From Ciona intestinalis (Eukaryota; Chordata; Ascidiacea; Phlebobranchia; Cionidae), in the NCBI RefSeq assembly GCF_000224145.3, contig NW_004190338.2, positions 144,217-208,216 of the forward strand: a DNA stretch of 64,000 nt, read 5' to 3'. Both the position numbers and the translations under genes were made by a program. A model generated the notes under the pieces. The model ran no database searches. It had not been told where the DNA came from and saw only the letters and a list, made by a program, of their open reading frames with translations. Positions 36,218 to 48,840 of this stretch are shown here, one piece after another (position 1 is the first letter of the stretch; each line of letters begins with the position of its first letter).

Positions 36218-39200
36218 TTAATTCATGATTTGACCAAAACCTCTGGCCCAGAGATTCCTCATGATTTTAGCCATAACTGACTTGGCGCATTTGAGGTTGA
36301 TGGTGATGGTTTCTGAATTTATATCGAAAGTGATTACTCCCTCTTCAAGGGTTGCATCTTCCTCGACCACTTTAATGCATTCGGCCAATTTTGTTGCCAT
36401 TTTTTGCCACATTTCTGGTGTTCCTTCAGCGTTCTGTAGAATGATCATTTAAAAAATGAATGAAAATTATTTATCGGCGGGTGACAGCGTACTATACAGT
36501 AGATATAATACGACTGTTTCGTTCAAAATAGCTGTTTCTTATGACTTTTCATCTGCGTAGCTTTAAAGAACACACACCCACAACGGTAGCGGCGTCGGGC
36601 CTTAAATCTCAAACTCTGGTCAGGCGCCCTAACACAGTCCATAAGTCGTTGGCATTTCGATGTTACGTAATAAATATAAAATTACAACTACAGAAAAACA
36701 TATTCTAAACCAAGGTTTTAGTAGGATAGGAAAAGACGGAACACATTCAGCACAAAATATCCAAACATCTTAATCGTGTTTTAAACAATCTTGTTTTTTA
36801 ATTCTTTGAACGTTCTTTGTAACTACCAAATGGGACGAGAAATTAAAACAAAAAAGTGTCCCATATTACCCCACCATACTATATACTAAACAATATAATA
36901 GCAAACAAACTACAAAAATGAATGAATTATAGGTATTTTATATATTCTCCCGTGGCGTAACTTTTTTCCAAAAACCACGTGCGCGCTTACGAGTTATCAT
37001 GTATATAACTTTGTTGATGATTTACTAGTACAGTTAAAAAGCATGACACACACGCCAGCAACGGTAGTAGCATCGGGGATCGAACCCGGTAACTATAGGT
37101 ATATTGAAGCAAGCACATATGACGACTACGCTGGCAATTTATTGTTTAAACTAAAGCATACAAAATGAGTTTACCATTCCATCGTTTCCGTCATGATCAC
37201 CATCCTCATCACGATCGCCATCATGATCACGATCACCATCATGATCACGATCACCATCATGATCACGATCACCACCGTGATGGCGCCATGGCCGCCAATT
37301 TCCTTGATATCCACCTTCACGGTGTCTGCCTTCAATGGCATCCATACCATTCGGAAAGAGATCCATGATCTATATATGGTTAAAAGAAAAAAATAAGATT
37401 ACCCGGAATTATAAAAGCCGATCACGGGAATAATGTGATAACTTATAGTAGGGTGGAGGAAGATGGGACACCTATCCTTCTAATTTCCCCTTTCCTATTT
37501 GTTTACGCAAAACACAAAAATTATTAACCTTATCCTCACGACTCCAATAGACTGTTAGTAATTTTTAAAACATCCGGATGTTTAAATATTATGTGCTAAA
37601 GATTTCCCGTCTTCCCCCACCCTACAAGCATTCGGTTCATGGGGGCGACAGCTATAGGTATTATCTGGTCACAATATCTAGTCATTTTGGTCTAGTGCAT
37701 GAATTAATAAGTGTAACTTATTTATCTTTTCGCGTAGCGAAGCAACGACGACGTTATACCACGGGTGTTCTATTACGTACACCTAGTGCCAGCTTACAAG
37801 TTACTAGCACAAAAACGACATTTAATTTTTATTATTTTAAAGTACTGTTTAATGTATTGCTGGCAACCCGTACGCGATCCATTGGGTCGAAGTAAGTGCC
37901 TTGTGTTTTGCACAATGACACACATGACAACAATGGTAGCAGCGTCAAGCCTATAATAAGCTCCAGCTTTATTCTGTTGTCTATAAAGACAGGTGCGCCA
38001 ACTACTGCGTCACGGTGCGGACGACAGTGAATATAGAAATATACGTTGATTAGAAATATAAAACACGGGATATAAAGCTATAAAGTATTAGCTACAGCGC
38101 TAGTTAATACGCGTATACGTCATCGGGCTGCATGATTCATGGTGATTAATTCAAAGTAACATATAATAAATGCCAAACTAGTTACACGTGATAGCCTATA
38201 TTGTTAACGTTTGCACCAAATACCACGGTGAACAAACAATAAACACAATGTTATGTTCTTTAATAAACAGATTGTATAAATGTTAACACACTTTTAGGAC
38301 AAAGAATCTAGGACGATTGCAAATAAGAATCTATACCTAAAAGAAATGTGGCTTAAAATTTACTAGGACAAAGAAGGAAAAGGCAAAATCACAAACCAAA
38401 AACTGTCCAAAATCGTCCTAAAAGTAAATAAATAAAAACTCACTCTCATTGGTGGGCACATCATTGCTCGTTGGTGTTTCAATGCATGGTGAAGTCGGCT
38501 CGATTTTATCCCGAAGTAAATTGATGTTGCCAAAAAACAACAAATTGTAAGGACAAGGAACAAGTAACATGCACATCGGCCGCGCTTCCTTGGTCGGCTG
38601 ATTGGAACGTAACCCTGTATAACATAAATAATATGGTTGTATTTACAAGCATATAGGCAGCAAATGTTATATAGGATTTGATAAATAAATTGAAAACCAA
38701 AGGAACTGGTGAAATATGCTGTTACAAAAAACAGACATTTTTTATTAAGACGCAAACACTTAGAACATTTAGTCGGGTGGGGTAAGATGGAACACCTTTC
38801 CATTCTACTTTCTCGTCCCGTTTAGTAGCAAACAAACAAAATTCAAAGAATTATTTAACCGCATCCTCACGACTCCCACAGACCGTTGTTAATCGTTTAA
38901 AACACGATCAGGATATTGGAATACTATGTGCTAACTGTGTCCTGTCTTTCCCCAACCTTATATTTTTTATAAAATGTGGCGCGAATCGATATCGCTTTTT
39001 ATATTAAAAGTACAAACGTAAATTTCCATGATGTTGACATTTAAACTATACTATCAAATATATTTACATATCTCTTCGATAACGAAAAAATAATAATTAA
39101 AAACAACAAAAATGCGTGTCTTACAGCAAAACGACATGTCAAAAGCACACATAAAATAAATCGCTCGAAAATCGATAAAATTAGCATTTTTTGGAAACGA

Positions 39201-39325
39201 CTTTCTAATAAGAAATAACCAACGTGGAAATAACTAACCGGTGCTTGTTGTCTTTGTTCAAAGAATGCTCCAGGTAAAGGCATTTCCTTTTCCTTCTTGC
39301 CAGTATCAGCTACCTCGACAACCAT
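36218..39325 (-). CDS. Type II membrane protein with His/Asp repeats (family T, member B)
   Basis: Four phase-0 exons, 39239-39325 (ATG), 38444-38614, 37175-37369 and 36218-36433 (TAA), give 222 residues. The N-terminus is short and charged (MVVEVADTGKKEKEMPLPG). Exon 2 holds a basic RPRKRGRCAC stretch and one membrane helix with no signal peptide, which implies type II topology. Exon 3 is a GDRDHD repeat, an 18-bp unit three times, that could bind metal ions such as zinc or copper. Exon 4 encodes 71 residues ending GFGQIMN with two cysteines and an FDINSETITIN core. The exon plan matches the gene at 30730. No known family recognised. Its neighbour at 33404 is a recent duplicate. Confidence 0.8.
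36718..36890 (+). mobile_element. MITE family M, internally deleted
   Basis: Duplicate of 33898-34072. Confidence 0.8.
36940..37135 (-). mobile_element. SINE family S-related, old copy
   Basis: Duplicate of 34120-34315. Confidence 0.55.
37206..37275. repeat. Coding minisatellite, 18-bp unit
   Basis: CATGATCACGATCACCAT occurs three times here and once at the matching place in copy 1 (34387-34420), so unit number changed after the duplication. Confidence 0.9.
37446..37626 (-). mobile_element. MITE family M
   Basis: Duplicate of 34590-34770. Confidence 0.85.
37705..38020 (-). mobile_element. SINE family S, diverged
   Basis: Duplicate of 34848-35165. Confidence 0.65.
38769..38960 (-). mobile_element. 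MITE family M
   Basis: In the first intron of gene B, outside the duplicated unit. Confidence 0.85.
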
Positions 39326-40218
39326 TTTCTATCTTTTGATTTTAGTACAACTAAAATGGTAGCATAAATTCTACCTATCTCAATCTATATTATAGAGTAA
39401 ATAAAGTATTTAAAATTGTAAGCGCATGAAACCCTAACCCTATGAACATAGCTATGGTCTCGACCTTTTAAATAAAAGACACCTTATACCTTCATAAAGC
39501 AAAAGTAAATATCCAGTCCATACGAGACACCACTGTTCCTTGCCTTTGTTTGAGAACAAAAGACGAAGTCTCGTTTAGTAGAAAAACACAGACATTCAAT
39601 AGGACATTTTAACTGCAAGTTCCTTTTACCAATGCTGACTAATATGCCAGACCTAAGACTAAACTGGTGTACTTAATTCTGTTTCATATACCCCATAACA
39701 ATCTGTTTTGATAATATTGCCCGCCCATTTAGATTTCGAGTATTTGTTACGCAATAGTGCCCATTATAATGAATGGAAGAGGAAACTGTGTTACTAAAAT
39801 AAACCAAGCCAACACGTACTGCATGGATATCTCTGCAGCCGTCATGCTGTTGTCTGGCAACGCTACTTGCGTCATAAAAATCGAACGCAGCGAATCAGGT
39901 GTACACTGGCTCATTGCTTTTTGCAAATCATGGTGGTGCAACAAAATGACCCGGAAATGTGTCACTTAAAAAAAACATGATTCCACGTTTAAAATTGCTT
40001 TGTAAACGTAAAAGACTGCTTGGGATAAATACGCAATCAATTATAGCTGTCTGATTGGGCAATCACGTATTTTTAATCACTTGCATCCGTGCGGTGACGA
40101 CAGTACATGCAAGCGTGTAAGAACACAGACACAGCTTCGTTAATACGTTTGTATAACAATGTAAGCAGCAATCATTTTCATTTATACACTAGTAAAACGA
40201 CACTAATATATTAAAATG

Positions 40219-40434
40219 TGATGTACAAAACTGATATAGTAAGGTGGGGGAAGATGGGACATATGTTTATTCACTTTTCTTGTCTTATTTAGTAGAAAAC
40301 AAAGAAAATTCATCAAATTATAAAACTGTGTCTTCACGACTCCCATAAACCGTTGTTAATTGTTTAAAACACGATCAGAATATTTAAACATTATGTGATA
40401 AAGGTGTCCCATATTCCCCCACCTTACTATATAA
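40219..40434 (-). mobile_element. MITE family M
   Basis: Full copy with well-kept ends (GTAAGGTGGGGGAAGATGGG). Confidence 0.88.
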
Positions 40435-40502
40435 TAAAACCTGATATAGTCTTTCGTAAATATCCGTTCTACGTTCATTCTAAGTTCTAAAACGTAAAGA
40501 CT

Positions 40503-40682
40503 GCTATATAGTAGAATGTGGGAAGACGGGACACCATTAGCACATAATATCCAAATATCTTGATTATGCTTTAAACTAATAACAACAATCTATGGGAGTC
40601 GTGAACATACGGATTTATAATTTCTTGAATGGATAGGAAAACAGAATGAAAAGGTGCCTTGTCTTCCTCCACACTACTATGT
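40503..40682 (+). mobile_element. MITE family M
   Basis: Copy with a short internal deletion. Confidence 0.8.
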
Positions 40683-41796
40683 CGTGACGTTAGTAACTTT
40701 ATAACTATTAAGCGTTTCTTCACCTACGATGTACAGTTTGTAAGAGGAATATAGGCTACCACCTTCGTAATATATTCTTACTGATAATGGTTCCACTGTT
40801 AGGTATGCTTCCTTGTTTAGAAACTAAAATATTGCAATATCGCAGTAGGCAGTGGGATGTTGAAATGCGTCATCTGCTGACCTACGTCATAGGCGACCAT
40901 GTTTTTCTACATAGTATCAACGCATCCTCAGTACCTGCTACTAAAACCCTTTCTCAGTACACTGCGCTCACATGACTGTAAAATCATTGAATTTCGCTCA
41001 AGCGCAGACGCCTGTAAGCGAAAATAATAAATTCGAAGTAAAAACTATTTTTCCTCAGTGGAAATCCCGACATTACCGCAGTTATTTTTACCCGTACCAT
41101 GGATGCCCGTACAAATCACGCTTTTTGCTGAATCGTTTTAAACAATATGTGGTAATATAATATGGCCAAGCTACCAACCGTGAACCGTTGCTATAACACA
41201 AGCTCCCGGTTTCCAAGACAAAGGTAGCAGTTACATAGTTGACTGCAACTCGAAACATGGGCAAACGCAACAACAATTTTTAAATTTATTGTGACGTACA
41301 CAACGCAAAAGGTGTACAACACATATATAATAACATGAAAGTCTTTCATATAAACAAGCTATACCAGTGACTGATATATATTCTTGCCTTTTTTTAAAAG
41401 ACATCCAACTATGTATATAAAATACGGGTAGGCTTTATAACAAGACAAAAAAGAATTGAAAATTTGGTGTTCTGTATAATCTTTTTAATAGGAAATCATT
41501 TTGTAGTTGTGTTTTGAGTTTTACCAAACATGTTTTTGTATAAAATCACGTTACATCACATGTGTATCGAATTCGCTGATTGGGTTTCAGTTCCTGAAAC
41601 AAAACACCTTGCCGTTTTATTATGTTTTTTGGAACAAGCAAAGGTCGAGATCGGAATTGCTGTGAAAAGCAAGTGAGTTATAAATAAACTACGCCAGACC
41701 ATTGCGTTGAACAAAACATTGTACAGGCATGACGGAGCACAAAGTATAATTATATTGCGTTAACGTCGTTCAATGCTTCAGCGATTTTCCATACAG

Positions 41797-42026
41797 TTAA
41801 AGACTGGTTGCACAAAGTAAATTCAATCAAAAATAGTACCATTACTTTTAAAAGTAGGCTGAGCACAAATTAAAGTACACTTCAAACATTAATTCGAGGT
41901 TTAGGTTCACAGAAAGACTGGTTATACAAAGTAAATTCAATTAAAAATAGTACAAATACGTTTTAATGCCAGCACAAATTAAAATAAACTTTAAACATTA
42001 GTACGAGGTTTAGGGTCGCAGAAAAA
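41797..42026. repeat. Tandem repeat, 114-bp period, two copies
   Basis: AAAGACTGGTT through CGAGGTTTAGG occurs at about 41798 and 41912; a third partial ATTCGAGGTTTA follows at 42050. Confidence 0.85.
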
Positions 42027-42122
42027 TATTTTACACAATAACACAATAATTCGAGGTTTATGTTTAAAGCGGTCTTGCATTGTAATAGTTAAAACAAATC
42101 GGCAAAAATCGTTTTTTCTTCA

Positions 42123-45100
42123 TTAAAGTTGCGATTTTGACTCAAACATTTTGAAAACATCTACAAACGCCTTTTCAAGTTCTGCGGCGAAAAGTTTGTT
42201 GTTTGTGACGTCACAATGTTTCCAGGTGGTAACGACGTAAGGTAGCTTGTGGTCGTTTACGCGGTAAAAGATTCCGTATCCATTGTCCACCATCGGCGGC
42301 ACACCCCCACTGCACTGTAGTGGGGTATTGGCAATTTTAGATGTTAATATATATAATACTACAGGGGAAGATGGGACAACTTTAGCACATAATTCTTAAA
42401 TATCCTGATGGTATTTTAAACTATTAATAACAACGGTCTATGGAAGTCGCAAGGATATAGTTTTATGTTTAAATCTTCTTTGTTTTCTACCGAATTAGAA
42501 GGGAAAAAAGATTAAAAAGGTGTCCCATCTTCCCCCACCCAACTATAATAGGTTCTAGGTTGGGTTAGGACGGTGCGAATTTTCATTTTTTTGTCCGTTT
42601 TGTAGTAAAAAAATATTTACATAATTATTTAACGTATCCTTACAACTCTAACAGACTTTATTGTAAAAACACGATTAGAAAATATCAACATTGGAAAATA
42701 TGTAGGGTGGGGTAAGATGGGACACCTGTTCATTCTATTATCTCGTCCCATTTGGTAGTAATAAAGAACATTCAAAAAAAAAAAAAACGTATTTCCACGA
42801 CTTCCATAGACCGTTGTTAATTGTTTAAAACTTGATCAGGATATTTAGATATTAAGTGTTAAAGGTTTCCCATCTTACCCCCACAGTAATTTATTATAAG
42901 CTAACAGTATTTATCTTCCAACACCACACAAACTTCTATATTTAATCCAGTGGTTTAGAAGTTGTGGCTATAATACATACATTGTCCCAACTGTTATATA
43001 TTGAATGAATGAATGTAACTTACTTTATCCTCGTGTGGCCGGTAAATGACAAAGGTTATAACACTGGTGTTCATACACCTCGTGTCAGCTTACAAGGGAC
43101 CAAGTATGCTACTTTGTGGGTACATATATTTTTGGGGTATTTTTCTTTTTTTTTGTGCGGCTGATAATTTGGACGACGTATTAGTGACCAATGGGTTTAA
43201 GTCGTTGCTGTTAAATGTCTTGCCCAAGGAAACATACACCTACACAATAGTAGAAACGGCGAGGCTTGAACCCATTACCTTTCGGTTAGAAAGTGGCGTG
43301 CTGACTAACTGTGGTACAGCGCCAGACATATTGGGAATATAAAGGCAAAACACCCATGTCTATTTATAATATCCATCTTTACACACTGCATGCAAATATT
43401 CCTTACGTTGAAATATCCAACAAAACTTGTTGAAAGAACAAATTTTCCATTTCCACCACTTTTCTCAAACATCGGATCACTGAATAAAGCAGGTAGGGAC
43501 AACCCTTGCTCCTGGAGAATAATACATCAAATAAAATATAATATTAGTGATAGTGAATGCATTTTATGCTAAAACAAAAACATTTTGTAGCATGGGCACA
43601 GTTGTTAGAGAACGAGAGTCTAGACCAGAGGATAAGGCTTGAAACCGGATAAGGCTTGAAGGTTCAAGGCTTGAAACCGCCATCATTGTGGGCGAACGTA
43701 TTTTCGAAGGAACCTAAAGTCAATTGCTTTAACCTGGCGGTTCTTTTGGGTTATTCAAATTATTAGGAAAACAGAAAAAAATCCCAAACTATACATCCAC
43801 AAAGTTACATATAGTTTGTGGGAGAAGATGGGACACCTTTAGCATATAATATCCAAATATCCTGATCGTGTTTTCAACAATAACAACGATCTATAAAAGA
43901 CATAAAGATACAGTTTAAAAATTCTTTGAATGTATTTTGTTTACTATCAAATGAGACGAGAAAATAAAACGAAATGATGTCCCATCTTCCCCACTCTACT
44001 ATAACTTGTATATAGAAGTGCATGATATTTCCACTAACCTTCGCTACAATAGCAAGAGCAAAAAGATGGCGATCACACCCTTTCCCATCACTACTTGCCC
44101 GCATGAGGGCCAAGCCTTTATCATGAGCTGCGCGCAACAACTCAATAACAACAGGGTCGTTATTGTTATCACTGCTTTTAGCTGCTTCGCAGAAAGCTTC
44201 AAGTTCAGGGGTGCAGGTTCTACACGTCTCTGTTCGCCCATGAAAGTACCTAAGATTTAAATATGCTATTAAATTTTTTCTGAACGTATGCACCTCGGGC
44301 AAGAATTTTAATGTCAATTGCTCTAAGGTAAAAGGTTGTCTAAATAGTATAAAAAAAATTATAAATTAAAAAAAATCATTGCCCACAGAGTTACATATGT
44401 GGTAACTTGTAAGCAAGCATGAGGTGTATGAAACAGAACACCTGTGTTATAATAACTGACATTAACCTGCAACCTGAGGATAAAAAAGTTACATACATTT
44501 CACGCAACTAAAACCGCTGTGCTGTAGGATTTGTGGCCTAAGTTATACGGCACATACAAATTCAACTGCTGTTTTGTGTCCATTTAAAACAGCTGTGTCA
44601 TTTGATTTTATAGAAAAATTTTTAATTTGGGTTTTTCTTAAAACCAGTTTTTGTTATGTAGGAATAGGCATGAAATGTAATATTAGTTTTAAAGACAAAC
44701 TTTCTTGTAGTTGCAGTTTCGTAAGTGGCTGCTGGTTTTCCATGCAGTCTTATGTAAGCAAGTTGAATGCAGATTTGAATGAAAACGTCTGGGACAATCT
44801 GTATGAAAAGAAGGCATGACGTAAGTATATCAGAACCTTAAAAAACGCCACAGAAAAAATCTAGTGAGGTCTGTGCAGTAGAACACTGGCCCAAACTTTA
44901 GATGTGCCTAGCATGAGGACCCTTCTCATTAGAAAGTGTCGCAAAACTACCAATTTTTAACACCACAAATATAATTACTGATTAAATATCATTACATAAT
45001 AATATTAACTTTATTTGAAAGCCAAAAAGGTAGGATATAGCGACAAAAAACAGTTGTTGAAACACACTTACAGGTAAAGACAAATTTACTTTGAAAGAAA

Positions 45101-48100
45101 ATAAGCATGGTCGCTACACCTAGGGACAAACTTGCCATTTATTTTAATTAAGTTAAATTTCTAATAGAAACAAAAGTGTGCGCAAAGACACGACCCGTAC
45201 AATAGGGGAAGTCGGCTTTAAAAAGGATTGAAGATTGGGTCATGATGGAACAATAAAACATAAAACAGTTAGTACACTCAAATAGATACACGTACACTAG
45301 TACTACATACCTTCAGCTTCTTGAGTTCTAGTTTGCCAAATTTTGTAAAAGATGGAACAATAAGTTGCAAATCCTCATCGAAAGTTTGATGCACTTTCTT
45401 TCCTTCTTCTATTGCATCATAAACCTGCTCATCCAAGCGGAACTCTAGTTCTTCAGGTTTTGGAAATTCAGCTTGAAATAATAAAAAAATTGTCATTTTG
45501 TCAGAAATGATTAAATATGTTAGGGGTTAGTAGAAATAATTAATTATATTGTACAACCTGCATGCTAGTTTCGTGTTGTTGCTGACAATTCCAGACATAT
45601 AACTTGTAGATAATTTAGTTTGCTTTCAAGTATTCGTTTTTAAGACACAAAGATTTGACTATTAAAATAAATGCTGTTAAAAAAGCACTTAAAGGGGGGC
45701 AGGGATAGTTAGACAAACATTTCTGTGGAAAAAATCCAACTTATTGGTTGTAATGTTCACCAACTTTAATTGAATCCAGGGTAAATTCACCTACCCTGCC
45801 ACCCCAGGTTTGGTACCTATGTGTTATATTATATCATACATATGCTTTATCCTCCTATAACACGGGTGTCCATACACTCTGTGCCAGCTTATGAGTTACC
45901 AATTACCATGTATGCTACTTTGTGATTTTTTTTATGTAGTCCTGATAATTTAAACAATCCATTAATGACCACTGGGTTGGAGCAATTGTCATTAGGTGTC
46001 TTTCTCAACAACTCATGTGCCCACAATGGTACCGACGACAAGCCTTTAACTAATAGCTTCTTGGTTACAGGCAGGTGCGCTGACCACTTTGCCACATCAC
46101 TGGTCAAATACAATGTAGACACTGCATACAGCTTACCACAATCTGCAGATCCCATCCACACACCATTACACGGCTTCAACACACTCATAGTGAATTCAAC
46201 GAACAAAACCATAACCATCCCATCCATTGCACTATGTTCACAACTGCTGGAGTAAGAACCGTTGGCTCCCCAAATCTCATTAAAACATTTATCTCTCCAT
46301 CTCTGGGTGGGATTACCACTGAAACCATTTCTTAGAATGTCTGTGTCCGTCTGGAAATATTAAGAATATTTAAATTTTACATTTCTTTCCTGTGGCTAAT
46401 TATAAAAGTTAGTATTTTCAATATAAAATTTCTAAAAAAATGGCACTATGAGAATTTAAAATATTGTTTAAATTAGGAGTTCTACAAGTTGTTGATATTT
46501 CAGGTAAAGTATATATCAAAAATTTTATTTCGCTCCGAAAATACTCAAAAAGATTTATCTCAATTCTTCTTTTGCAAAATATGTATGTAAGTAACTTTGA
46601 TGTTTATGTGAAAGTAACTTCGAAAACACGACAGTTGCTTAAACCCAGTCAATAATGTGTTGTACGAATTATTAGCCAGTGTTATAAGGACTGTCGTTTT
46701 CCGACTACAGGAGAATAAAGCAAGTTACATTCGTCCATTTATATACAAACAAAAGATGTAAGTTAAAATAATTTGTTTACTGCCTCACTTGCCCCACTAT
46801 TTCTTCATCCATGGATACAACATGAATTGCAGACTCGATCTCATACAAATTCTTCTGGTTTATTTCACTTAAATCTATCAAGTGATTTCGTATGTCTGCC
46901 CAGCGGTCACGATCAAGTGCGGTGAGTGCGGCTACACCATCAGCTGCGTTAGCACGAGCTACACATTTGTCTTTAATGTTTTGTAAAGCTTTCTCAATTT
47001 GAGGGGGTGTATATGGCTTCTCTGCAAAAAAAAAAAAAAAAAAACTTACATAGTTTCAGATTGTCTATAAATAAAGAAACATTTGAAAAAAAAACTTCAA
47101 AACATGATAGAATCTCAAAATGTACGCCTGTATAGTATCACAAATATTTAATGATTGTACTGGTAGGTCATTTTTATCTCATACTACATATCATATGTCA
47201 AGTTCAAACAAAATGTTGATCTAGAAAATGAAATGTACCAGGAATAGTTAGTAATTTAGCAATTTCTATAGAAAATATTTGCAGGTAAAATAAGTTTTAA
47301 TATATATATTCAAAAAAATTGTCTAGTGTTAACATTTTTCAGTTAATATTGTACCTGATTTTGGATTGATCAAGTTTAATTTAAAGAAGTAGCCTCTGCA
47401 TATGACAACTGTGTGTGAGGGGGTGTAACCATCCGAGCGAGGTTTAAAATGGTTGGCAAGTTCATCCATGCCACGATGAGGTATGCGACAAGTGTTGAAT
47501 GCTGTCCTGGGTTTTCAAAATAAATAAATATTATACATATACCCAAAAGGTAAACACGAAATGAGAGAAGATTGTGAGTTTTAAATTTTTAGGCCATTAA
47601 AAATCTGCTATACTCAGCGCTTGTATTCATACATAAATAATTAATATGTATGTATATACATAATAATAAATTTTTTTTTATTTTATTTTTTTTATTTATC
47701 TTCTTTATCTAAAAGTTAAGCTCAATTTTTTGTTTAGATTAACATGTTGTGGTCAATAGACTAACCGCAGTTGATCCATGGAGAGAGTTTGACCTGCGCC
47801 ACTTTTATGAGGGGGCAATTGCTGGTTTCGTAAAAGTTGCCAAAATGTTGCAACAATATGAAGACTGAAAGCCATTCTAGTTAGCTGGAAGAAATTTATC
47901 ACAGACTATTGGTTTAAGATAGAAATGTTATATATATAAGTTATTCTAAAACTGGCAAATGCATGTACAGAAGTAAACTATAGCTAAAATGAAAAAAAAC
48001 CTTTCCATTCTTTCCAAAATGTGATAATTTTCCAGAAAAAAAACCTTTCCATTCTTTCCAAAATGTGATAATTTTCAAAAAAAAATTCCAACAAAAAATG

Positions 48101-48840
48101 TGGGATTTTTCCAAATTTTTTTCCAAAATGTGATAGGCTGTAGTTAATAATTTTTCACAGGTCACCACCTGTGTGCCTTCTTTCAATGGCCAAAAATAAT
48201 CCTGATATGTCGCACATCCAGCGAAGTTCATGTAGGGCAATGGAAACCGAAGTTCCAAGTAAGCTTTGTCCAACCACCATTTTTCAAGCCAGTTTCGTTG
48301 GGCTGCAAAGGAAGTTACCTCTAATTGTCAGTTGTAGCCCAAAGTCACTGGACAAACATGATAATCATACTAAATAACATACCTTAATACTAAAATATAT
48401 TTCCCATAAAAGGCATGCATATTTCATGTAAAAATATAAATTCCACATTTAAATTATGTTTCGTTAATGTTGCAAAATTAAATTAATAATTGCTTTATTT
48501 TAATTAGTGGCATTATGTCTTTACTCTTTAATTTATATAAACTGGATTTTCAAATTAGAAAGAATTTTATGCTGGAAATACTTTTTGCATGCTCCTGTAA
48601 TTTTTCATGAAGTTTTACTCCTTCACCATCAAGAAAATCTTCACAAATTTTCTTCGTGTTTTCAAACTCTTCATCACTTGCAACTAGAGAAAAAAAATTT
48701 ATTTTTTACAATTTTACTTAGATACAATATAAAGACTTCTAACCTGCCCTTACAGAATCTAAATATTTAGATATTGTGTTTTCTAATGTCGAAATTGGTA
48801 GGTCCGGTAGTTTAAATTCAGCATCAAATGTTTTGTCCAT
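42123..48840 (-). CDS. CROT: Carnitine O-octanoyltransferase-like, complete
   Basis: Twelve exons: 48744-48840, 48582-48683, 48169-48302, 47766-47884, 47355-47506, 46789-47021, 46137-46350, 45311-45471, 44701-44798, 44039-44249, 43407-43511 and 42123-42314. All phases agree and give 605 residues, close to the 612 of mammalian CROT. Carnitine acyltransferase landmarks appear in order: LPDLPISTLENTISKYL at the start, RNWLEKWWLDKAYLELRFPL, then CEHSAMDG with catalytic His at 318. Later come HGKPAATYETATTRKY-FHGRTE and LSTSFVGYF (carnitine and acyl sites), then GGVPPMVDNGYGIFYRV. There is no N-terminal membrane pair, which argues against mitochondrial CPT1. The last residues are SQL, a PTS1-like peroxisomal signal. 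It should transfer medium-chain acyl groups between CoA and carnitine in peroxisomes. CRAT is the closest alternative; size and C-terminus favour CROT. Confidence 0.93.
42358..42547 (+). mobile_element. MITE family M
   Basis: Full copy 45 bp from the last exon of the CROT gene. Confidence 0.85.
42560..42698 (-). mobile_element. MITE family M, old partial copy
   Basis: From GGTTGGGTTAGGACGG to the AAACACGATTAG block; right end lost where the next MITE begins. Confidence 0.55.
42700..42890 (-). mobile_element. MITE family M
   Basis: Full copy; with the two before it forms a run of three MITEs. Confidence 0.85.
43000..43325 (-). mobile_element. SINE family S
   Basis: Complete copy with ATTC tail, in the last intron of the CROT gene. 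Confidence 0.85.
43815..44003 (+). mobile_element. MITE family M
   Basis: Full copy ending 35 bp from the 5' splice site of CROT exon 44039-44249. Confidence 0.85.
44385..44500 (+). mobile_element. SINE family S, tail fragment, opposite orientation
   Basis: GAGTTACATATGTGGTAACT to CTGAGGATAAAAAAGTTACA. Confidence 0.65.
45035..45262 (+). repeat. Dispersed repeat, second copy of 5086-5330
   Basis: Colinear with the copy at 5086, in a CROT intron. Confidence 0.7.
45838..46112 (-). mobile_element. SINE family S
   Basis: Tail deleted; the head reaches within 25 bp of the 5' splice site of CROT exon 46137-46350. Confidence 0.75.
46672..46738 (+). mobile_element. SINE family S, tail fragment, opposite orientation
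   Basis: GACTGTCGTTTTCCGACTAC then AGCAAGTTACATTCGTCCAT. Confidence 0.65.
47997..48080. repeat. Tandem repeat, 44-bp period
   Basis: CTTTCCATTCTTTCCAAAAT at 48001 and 48045, with decayed further units to 48132. Confidence 0.85.

Larger units (their letters stand above)
35901..38630. repeat. Tandem segmental duplication, copy 2
   Basis: See copy 1 at 33085. It differs by scattered substitutions, small indels and two extra 18-bp units in the coding repeat. Confidence 0.92.
39326..42122. other. Intergenic region
   Basis: Between gene B and the octanoyltransferase gene. It holds two MITEs and a 114-bp tandem repeat. Open stretches of 60-72 codons at 39747-39969 and 40787-41160 have no recognisable protein or splice partners. 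Confidence 0.5.

Noticed and set aside
30730-39325. TNF-ligand interpretation of the type II membrane proteins
   Set aside because: Topology fits, but the extracellular C-terminal part is about 55-70 residues, far below a TNF homology domain, and lacks its motifs.
39747-39969. 70-codon frames open on both strands
   Set aside because: No splice partners, domain or codon pattern; could be chance. Kept only as a note.
40787-41160. Two adjacent 62-codon plus-strand frames
   Set aside because: They are in different frames with no splice signal joining them and no recognisable sequence.
47941-48168. C-terminal extension of the frame containing CROT exon 48169-48302
   Set aside because: Beyond the GTGGTG donor it runs into a 44-bp tandem repeat; the next real exon continues in phase at 47884.
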